Shown here one piece after another: positions 1 through 6,270 of a stretch of 6,270 nucleotides of DNA. The notes under the pieces are model-generated. The model made no database searches, was not told where the DNA came from, and was given only the letters and a program-made list of their open reading frames with translations. The position numbers were made by a program, and so were the translations under genes. Source of the DNA: an uncultured Ureaplasma sp. (lineage in GTDB: Bacteria; Bacillota_I; Bacilli_A; Mycoplasmatales; Mycoplasmoidaceae); the NCBI GenBank assembly GCA_949295235.1, contig CASFKH010000065.1, positions 1-6,270 of the forward strand. The letters are read 5' to 3'. Position 1 is the stretch's first letter, and every line of letters starts with the position of its first letter.

Positions 1-199
1 ACAATCATATGCACTAGTTAAATTATTATATACCAATTGATCTTTTTCCAAAATCTAAGTTAATAGCCATATATTCTATAGGATTAATATCAAGTTGTTA
101 ATTGGTTTATGGTATTTTTATCTTCTAATTTAAATCCAATATATCTACTTCTAATTTTTCAATCTACTAAAAAACTAAAAAGTAGTAAGAATAATAAAG
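1..199. other. Downstream flank with no supportable gene
   Basis: After the restored res stop at 200-202 I see no gene with a start codon and ribosome binding site. On the minus strand two short coding-like scraps lie in different frames: YIGFKLEDKNTINQL (about 99-143) and LDINPIEYMAINLDFGKRSI (about 35-94). Both end in stops and I do not recognise either; they may be remnants of a decayed gene or chance. A 5-bp inverted repeat (CTACT 164-168, AGTAG 181-185) is too weak to call a terminator. Confidence 0.4.
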
Positions 200-288
200 C
201 TATTTATTTTTATTTTTTTCAGAATTTATATAATTAAGTAGCTTATTAACATCAGAATACATTTTAAAAGAGATATTTTTATTACCTT

Positions 289-294
289 CAAATA
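289..294 (-). other. Second res frameshift, near the 3' end
   Basis: The frame carrying the nuclease motifs reads CGEKYLKVIKISLLKC and ends at TAA 226-228. One extra T in the short TTT after TAT would give CGEKYFEGNKNISFKMYSDV and continue to TAG 200-202. The second reading is hydrophilic and matches the usual CG-x-x-(H/Y)F ending of Res proteins, so it is probably the ancestral frame. No long repeat is present here, unlike the other two shifts. The catalytic residues lie upstream and are unaffected. Confidence 0.65.
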
Positions 295-1047
295 TTTTTC
301 ACCACATAAAATTTTAAATGATTCATTGAATCTTAGCTCATCGTTATCAACAGAACCTTTAATTTCAATTACATATTTATCCTTATTTTTATCATTAATT
401 TTTAATGCAAAATCTGGAATATAATTTCCATTAGGCATTGGAATATGATATCAATATGGCAATTTTAATATTGTTAAAACATTATCATTATTAATAGCAT
501 CGTTTAAAAAATTATATTCTTTTTGAGATTGTAATTTTGTATATTTATATAATGTTTTATGAGAAAATCTATCAATATTAATATCATCTAAAATATATAA
601 AAATTTATCATCTAAATATATAGAATCAATGCTTGAGAACAATTTATCTTTATCATAATTTTCATTTGTATCAAAATATGAAATTTTATATGAATTTTTA
701 ACATTCTTAATTGAATCAATTAAAATTCTTTCAACAAAATAAGGATTATCTTTAACTTTTTCAACTAGATTTGTGTTTAGAATTAAATCAATAAGGGAAG
801 ATTTTTTAATATTTAATGTTTGTACTAAATTATTAATGATTTTAGGAATCACCTGAAAATCAAATTCAGATTCTAAAGTAAAATTATTCGAAATAATTTC
901 ATTTTTTATTTGAACACCTTTATCTCTATTAATTTCAATATTAGAATGTTTTAAAATTAAATTTTTAGAAGAATATAATTCTATTTTTTTATTAATATTT
1001 TCCTTAATTTCATTTAAATAATCTTTGTCATTAAAAATAACATTTAA

Positions 1048-1055
1048 TTTTTTTT
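1048..1055 (-). repeat. A8 homopolymer at the first res frameshift
   Basis: On the coding strand the run reads AT, then eight A, then TTAAATG. The frame before it reads WNSISKIKKIKCYF and stops at 1031-1033. With seven A it reads WNSISKIKKLNVIFNDKDYL and stays open for about 250 further codons. The run sits between the translocase part and the nuclease part of Res. It could be a replication slippage site, a transcriptional slippage site that rescues some full-length product, a decay mutation, or a sequencing error. Confidence 0.75.
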
Positions 1056-3126
1056 ATTTTTGAAATAGAATTTCATAAATCTAAAAAATCTTTATTATTT
1101 TTAATTGATTGATTAATTGAATTTTTCTTATAATTTTTAGCATTCTTTATTTTTATGAATCTTTTTGACAATATATTTTTAATATGATTATTGATTTCAT
1201 CACAATAATTATCAAAGAGGTTTTTACCAATTTCTAAATATTCATATAGTTTATCAGTTGGTAGTTTTTGATTATCGATAAAATTATTAGCGATTAGATT
1301 CTTGTATATTTCAATTGATAAATTTAAATCTACTATATGATCTAATACAAAAGAATTATTATTTAAATTGAAACATGAGGTTTCATCAATAAATTCAGTT
1401 TGTAATTCTTTTGCAAATTTAGCAAAACTTTCATTAGAAAATATTGTTAATCGATTTATATTTGGATTTCTAACTCTATTTCCATTTTGATCTACACACA
1501 ATCTCAAACCACGTCCAATTTGTTGTCTTTTCTTTATTGTTGTATTTGACTTAGATAAAACATAAATTTGAAAAATATTTGGATTATCTCAACCTTCTTT
1601 TAATGCAGTATGTGAAAAAATAAATGAAACTGGTTCATTAAATGATAATAGCCTTTCTTTATCTCTCATAATAAGGTTATATGCTAATTCATCATCACTT
1701 GATTTTCCTCCTTCTCCATTATTAATTTTTGAATCTTTAAAATGTTTTTTCTTATCAATTGCAAAATAACCGTTATGAACCTTAGAAGCATATTCATCTA
1801 TATTAATATTTTCAAATAAAGATTTATACTTATCCCTTTTTGCAACAATTTTAAACATCGTTTCAAATATTTTTCCATATTCACCTAATTCATAACTATC
1901 ATCATTATATATGCGATAATTTTTAACTTCATCAAGAAAAAATAGACTTAAAACTTTTATTCCATCTTTTTTAGCATCTAATTGTTTGTCCAAATGGGTT
2001 TCAATTAATTTTTGAATCATCTTAGTAATTATGGCCTTATCATCAGTTTTATTATTTGATGAATCAATTTCTAATTGCATTCCGTTATGAAAAGCTACAT
2101 AATTAGTTGATATTTCTTCAATTAAAAATACTTTATGTTCTTCTCTTAAAGATTTTGAATAAATATTTTGTCCTACAAGAAATTTTGATTTCTTTTTATT
2201 TCCATATTTATCAAAATATGAAATTGTAGTTGAAGAACAATTTTTATCAATTTTAACAACATATATTTTTGAGGTATCATCATTTTTAATTTCATAACTA
2301 TCTACTTCGATTTGTTTTACAAGTTTTCTTTCATATGCATCAATGGGATCTAAGCGATATACTAAGTTTTTAATACTATCTTTTCTAAAAGTAGCTGAAT
2401 ATCTTAATATAAATAAAGGATTTAATGAATATATAACATTCATTGCTTTTTCAGTAGATACCGTTGTTTGCGGTTCATCAATAATTACAATAGGATTAGT
2501 TTTATTCACTAAATCAACCGGTTTATCTCCTGCTAATTGCTCTTTGTAATTATTAAATATATTTTTTTCTTTTTCAAAATTTTGAATATTGATAATCATT
2601 ATTTCAATATCAGAGCTAGTTGAAAAATTTCTAACATCCGACAGTCTAGATGAATTGTAAACAAAATAATGATAATTAACATTATTATATAAATGTAAAA
2701 AATGATTTTTTGTGATTTCTAAATTTTTTAACACTCCTTCACGGATAGCAATAGTAGGTACAACTATAACAAATTTAGTAAAATTGTATTGTTTGTTTAG
2801 TTCTAAAATTGTTTTTAAAAATACATAAGTTTTGCCAGTTCCAGTTTCCATTTCAATGTCAAAAATTAAATCATTTTTATTATCAATCTTTTTGTCATTA
2901 ATTGGAAGATTATTTTTTAATTGAATAGATTTAATATTCTCATTTATGATATCTAAATAATTTGAATTTAAAATATTGTTTGAGAAACCTCATCCTTCAT
3001 CTAACAAATTATTAATGCTGTTCATTAATACTTTAGTTTTGTTGGTTTGAAGAGTTTTAAAAATATTAACAACTGAATTTATAGCATCATTTTGATAATC
3101 TAAATTAGAGTCAAATTTAATAGTCA

Positions 3127-5039
3127 TTAAATTATTCATACTTTTACATCTCCTGATAATTGTTGTAAAGTACGCATACATCTATCTTTATCTAAATTTG
3201 ATCCAAAATTATCATCTATTAAATAAACTGATAAATATCCAGTTGAATTATTTAATTTATATATTTCAGTAATTGTTTGTTCAATATTACTATATTTATT
3301 ATTGTCAATACAAAATACAATTCTATTTGTATCTTCAACATATACAATATTATTTAATATTTCCTTTTTAATTATTTTGGTATTTAAACTTAAACCTTCT
3401 TTAAGAATTAATTCATATAATAAATTAATTGGTTTTCAATTATCTTTTAATGAATTTTTAAAATTAAATAATGATTTTTGTAAATCATCATTAGGAACAA
3501 ATAAATTAAAATTTGTATTATCTAATTCAAAATATTTAAATCCTTTTGAATTATAATCATACATTTGGATTGACTTTTTTATTCTCTCTCTAGTGATGTC
3601 TGATATATATTTGTAATTAGATATTATTTCTTGCTTATTTATAAATTCAGGAATTTGAATAAGAATAAATTTTCTATTACCATTATCTTCTTTATTCAAC
3701 TCCATTACTGATTGTCCAGTTGTTCCACTACCTGCAAAAAAGTCTAATACTAAGGCATTTTTATTATCAAAATTCTTAATTAAATTTTTAATTAATTTTA
3801 TAGGTTTTGGGTATGAAAAGAATTCTTTTAAACCTAAATTTGAAATATCTATATTTCCATCTCTTGTAGTTCCAAAATCATCATTTAAAACACTACGTAA
3901 TTTTAAATATCTTTCAATTTTCTTAGTGGGGTCTTTATATGAAACTAATTCATAAGTTTTTACTCTAACATTTCAAATATCATTCTTGTTTTTTTCAAAT
4001 ACTATAAAATCGTTATCTTTTGCAATTTTGAATGATTCCTCACTCATCATTCAACACCAATCATTACGACTCATTTTATTTGATCTACGAGAAAGGAATT
4101 CATTTTCACTAACATGACCTGGGTATATTTTTGTACCATCGGGTGCAATAATGGGATAATCAAGTGAAGGAGTATATGTTAGTGAGGCCCAATCGAATTG
4201 TTGCAAATTATATTTTCCCCGCTCTTTTATATATTTATCTTCAAATTTATAATCATCACAAGTTTTTAATGTTCCAATTAATTTACAATTAATCTTGTTC
4301 TTGCTATATATATATATTCATGATCTATAGCAACATTTTTAGCATCATTGCCTCCGCCTCTTCTTGCTTTTCATACTAAATTTGAAACAAAATTCTCTTC
4401 CCCAAATATTTCATCACAAATCAATTTTAATCTAGCTTCTTCATTATCATCTATTGAAATAAATATAACTCCATCATCATTTAATAATTGTCTAGCCAAA
4501 ATTAAACGAGGATAGATCATATTTAATCAATTAGTATGATATTTTCCATCAGATTTTTGGTTTGATGTTGTTTTATTGCCATTTTCATCAATTTGCCCAG
4601 AGCTGATTTTGTATTCAATATCAGATTGAGCAAACTTATCATTATATACAAAATCATTACCCGTATTGTAAGGGGGGTCAATGTAAATTACATCAATTTT
4701 ATTAGAATAACTTTTACGTAAAACTTTTAATACTTCTAAATTATCTCCTTCAATAATAATGTTGACATTATTATCAAAATCAACACTTTTTTCCATATTA
4801 GGTTTTAATGTAGAATTTGTAGCTAAATTTGCAAAAACTTTTGCATCATTTTTACCAACTCAATTGAGTCCAAAAGTTTTATCAGATTCATAATTTTCAC
4901 TTAGACCTAAAGAGTCTAATAATCTATCAATACAAAACTCATTATCTATAAAACTTTCTGGAAATAAATGTTTTAATTGATTAATTTTTTCTTCATTTAA
5001 ATTATTGGAAGAATTTTCAAATTTATATATTTTTGCCAT
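3127..5039 (-). CDS. mod: Type III restriction-modification DNA methyltransferase (Mod), frameshifted at a (TA)6 repeat: phase OFF
   Basis: This is the modification and specificity subunit of a type III system: S-adenosylmethionine-dependent N6-adenine methylation of a short asymmetric site, and the site-recognition partner of Res (family knowledge). The ATG at 5037-5039 follows AAGGA by 5 nt. Early residues LNWVGK and EGDNLEVL are typical of the family. Catalytic motif IV is DPPYNTGNDFVY (DPPY at residues 121-124). Next come WLNMIYPRLILAR and FISIDDNE, a long middle target-recognition region, and the SAM-binding motif DFFAGSGTT (3718-3744) near the end. This IV-TRD-I order is the beta class. 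The frame breaks at the TA repeat 4305-4316. The upstream frame reads HEYIYIARTR and stops at TAA 4278-4280 (253 residues); the downstream frame resumes as YSKNKINCK and runs to TAA 3127-3129. Five or eight TA units would give 636 or 638 residues. Several TGA codons encode Trp, with TGG used at 4189 and 4057. The family is certain; whether the shift is biological or a sequencing indel is not known. Confidence 0.93.
3149..3154 (-). promoter_or_regulatory. Ribosome binding site of res (AGGAGA), inside the 3' end of mod
   Basis: AGGAGA is followed after 9 nt by the ATG at 3137-3139. It decides the res start over an alternative in-frame ATG at 3125-3127 and over an upstream in-frame ATG at 3179-3181. 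The site lies within the last codons of mod and the genes overlap by 13 bp (3127-3139), which suggests one transcript and translational coupling. With mod OFF, ribosomes stop about 1.1 kb upstream, so coupling, if it exists, would be lost. Confidence 0.85.
4305..4317 (-). repeat. (TA)6 simple sequence repeat inside mod, candidate phase switch
   Basis: On the coding strand, GAA is followed by six TA units and then GCAAG. Counting frames through the tract: 5 units give EYIYSKN and an open frame to the end of mod; 6 units (as here) give EYIYIARTR and an early stop; 7 units give EYIYI and then TAG at once; 8 units give EYIYIYSKN and an open frame. The family consensus around here, from memory, is of the type HEYILVYAKN, with three residues between the two tyrosines; eight units reproduce that spacing exactly. 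Dinucleotide tracts slip during replication, so the tract would flip expression at random between cells. Confidence 0.85.
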
Positions 5040-5044
5040 ATTAA

Positions 5045-5049
5045 TCCTT
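5045..5049 (-). promoter_or_regulatory. Ribosome binding site of mod (AAGGA)
   Basis: AAGGA lies 5 nt before the ATG at 5037-5039 and fixes the mod start. The whole gap to the helicase stop is 36 bp. It contains a TATAAA (5061-5066 on the minus strand) that could be a -10 element, but in sequence this A+T-rich that is weak evidence. Co-transcription with the helicase is equally possible. Confidence 0.7.
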
Positions 5050-5075
5050 AATATTCATATTTTATAAATATAGTA

Positions 5076-6270
5076 TTAACTATTTATTTCTTTTTTATAA
5101 TATTGTTTTTTTCTATTTTCATTCATTAATTTTTCGATATGTTTTCTTTTATGCTTTTGTTTAATTTTATAAATTTCTTTTTTTAATTTTTTCTTATAAC
5201 CTGGTTTTATATTTTTTTTAGTTTTAATTACTAAAGATTTGATTTCTTGTTCTTGTTCTTGCTCTTCATTTATCATTGGTTTATAATATATTTTTTTCTT
5301 AGTTTCAATTAAATGATTGTCTTTTATCAATAATGTTTTAAAATTAATTCCTTTATTCAATAATATTTGGATTTTTTTATTATCATTGTCATTATATAAA
5401 ATATATGAATAACCAATATATTTATTTCTGCCACATCTACCAGCTCTGTGGATATATCAATTTAAGTCATCAGGTAAATCTCAATTAATTATATGACTTG
5501 CCCCATCTATATCTAATCCTCGGCTAGCCAAATCACTACATACAACAAATTGAAATTTTAATTTTTTAATATTTTGATAATTGTTTTTTCTCTCTCTAGT
5601 TTTAAGTCCACCATGTAAATTAATCACATTTCTATTTTGAGTTAAAAGATATTTATAAATTTCATCCGAACTATTTTTAGTATTTGTAAATATTAAACAT
5701 AAATAAGGATTAATTTGGTTTAATATAACACTTAAAGAATGATATTTATCTTTTGATTTAATTAAGTAATGTGTGATATTTTCTTTATTAAAACTATTTT
5801 TGGATGAAACTATTTTTGTATTTTTAAAATATTGTTTTAAATTTGAACCTAATAAATCATGAACAGTTGCACTGAATGCCATTTTTTGAATATTATCTAT
5901 ATTTTTAAAATAATCAAAAATTTTAAATATATCATTACTAAAACCAAGATCAAATAACATATCAGTTTCATCTAAAACTATTGAATTCAGATATTTGAAA
6001 TTTAATTTGTTTAATCTTGCAATTTCAATAAATCTTTTAGGAGTGGCAATTATAATATTAGCATTAATTAAGTTATTAATTTGCTTATTAATATCTTCTC
6101 CTCCAATTAAAAGTGTAGTTTTAAATTCAAATTGATCATTTTTAAAAAGATTAAAATTTGAATAAACTTGTCTTGCCAATTCACGAGTAGGAACAATAAT
6201 TATGGATTGAAGAAAAGTATTGCATATCAAATTGTTTAATATTGGAATTATATAACACATGGTTTTCCCT
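5076..6270 (-). CDS. DEAD-box ATP-dependent RNA helicase (5' end outside the window)
   Basis: This is an SF2 RNA helicase that unwinds RNA duplexes using ATP, with likely roles in ribosome assembly or mRNA turnover (family knowledge). The gene enters at the window edge in the Walker A motif (GKT at 6261-6269), so about 50 N-terminal residues, including the Q motif, are missing; 397 codons are visible. Motifs in order are PTRELA (Ia), GG, ATPKR (Ib), DETD (II, about 5961-5972), SAT (III), LIFTNTK (IV), SDLASRGLDID (V) and HRAGRCGR (VI, 5427-5450). In-frame TGA codons at 5481 and 5457 encode Trp; under the standard code the gene would appear cut just before motif VI. After the helicase core comes a lysine-rich tail containing KPGYKKK, which recalls the CshB-type basic tails of Firmicutes; this comparison is from memory. 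The gene ends with TAA at 5076-5078. No frameshift is seen. It lies 36 bp upstream of mod on the same strand. Helicase identity is very secure; the subfamily is not. Confidence 0.95.

Larger units (their letters stand above)
200..3139 (-). pseudogene. res: Type III restriction endonuclease (Res) with two frameshifts
   Basis: This is the restriction subunit of the type III system: an ATP-dependent SF2 translocase joined to a PD-(D/E)XK nuclease, active only in complex with Mod (family knowledge). The ATG at 3137-3139 sits 9 nt after AGGAGA. Motifs are METGTGKT (Walker A, residues 97-104), VVPTIAIREG (Ia), IIDEPQ (DEPQ 221-224, the type III form of the DEAD box), YSAT (248-250), SHTALKEGWDNPNIF (about 510-523) and RQQIGRGLRL (VI, about 538-547). 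TGA codons at 2990, 1589, 1073 and 451 encode Trp. At A8 (1048-1055) the frame shifts; unrepaired, it ends at TAA 1031-1033 after 702 residues. Removing one A continues as KKLNVIFNDKDYL. The nuclease follows: WYHIPMPNGNYIPDF, then VIEIKGS, with D at 412-414, E at 364-366 and K at 358-360. A second shift near 289-294 spoils the tail after CGEKY. Repaired length is 979 residues, normal for the family. Identity is very secure; in its present state it encodes no complete nuclease. Confidence 0.92.

Noticed and set aside
32..106. Inverted repeat ACCAATT (32-38) and AATTGGT (100-106)
   Set aside because: Seven bases separated by about 60 nt is expected by chance in sequence this A+T-rich.
164..185. 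Inverted repeat CTACT/AGTAG downstream of res as a transcription terminator
   Set aside because: There are only five base pairs, two of them G-C, with a 12-nt loop and no T-run after it on either strand.
2343..2549. Open frame of 68 codons on the plus strand
   Set aside because: It lies antisense to the Res helicase core (DEPQ and SAT region), which is clearly the coding strand, and shows no motif of its own.
3302..3556. Open frame of 84 codons on the plus strand with hydrophobic content
   Set aside because: It is antisense to the C-terminal part of mod. The hydrophobic look comes from the complement of A+T-rich codons, and no ribosome binding site was found.
4672..4677. C6 tract (coding strand) inside the DPPY codons of mod, a possible second slippage site
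   Set aside because: It is in frame, encodes the invariant catalytic motif, and is short; codon constraint explains it. It is the longest G/C run I noticed in the window, so read support is worth a glance.
1..6270. CRISPR array, tRNA or rRNA genes, insertion sequence ends
   Set aside because: I saw no regularly spaced direct repeats, no cloverleaf or rRNA-like segment, and no transposase motif or paired terminal repeats.

Overview
The window is very A+T-rich DNA from an organism that reads UGA as tryptophan (genetic code 4). In every gene here the conserved protein motifs continue straight through in-frame TGA codons, for example INW in the helicase, LNWVGK in Mod and KEGWDNP in Res. TGG also occurs as Trp, but rarely. 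This points to a mollicute (Mycoplasma, Ureaplasma or Spiroplasma group); the species cannot be told from this stretch. Translated with the standard code, the genes break into false fragments.

All recognisable genes lie on the minus strand, so the biological order runs from high to low coordinates. (1) >6270-5076: a DEAD-box RNA helicase with a lysine-rich tail, cut by the window edge just upstream of its Walker A lysine. (2) 5039-3127: mod, the N6-adenine methyltransferase of a type III restriction-modification system. (3) 3139-200: res, its helicase/endonuclease subunit, which overlaps the end of mod by 13 bp and has its own strong ribosome binding site. (4) 199-1: no supportable gene, only short coding-like scraps.

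The striking point is the state of the type III system. mod is broken exactly at a (TA)6 dinucleotide repeat at 4305-4316. Five or eight units would restore one full frame, six gives a 253-residue stub, and seven gives an immediate stop. This looks like a contingency locus caught in phase OFF, a candidate phasevarion switch. res is broken at an A8 run (1048-1055, A's on the coding strand) that separates the helicase from the nuclease domain. It is broken again near its 3' end (about 289-294), where the last ~30 codons are displaced. The two res shifts cancel, so the restored res would be 979 codons. The neighbouring RNA helicase is intact across the window.

If mod were ON, Mod would methylate one strand of a short asymmetric site. 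With a repaired Res, the complex could cleave DNA carrying unmethylated sites. In the state shown, neither a full methyltransferase nor a full nuclease is encoded. The possible readings are reversible phase variation of mod, slippage-rescued or decaying res, or sequencing indels. The repeat in mod argues for the first; the non-repetitive 3' shift in res argues for decay or error.
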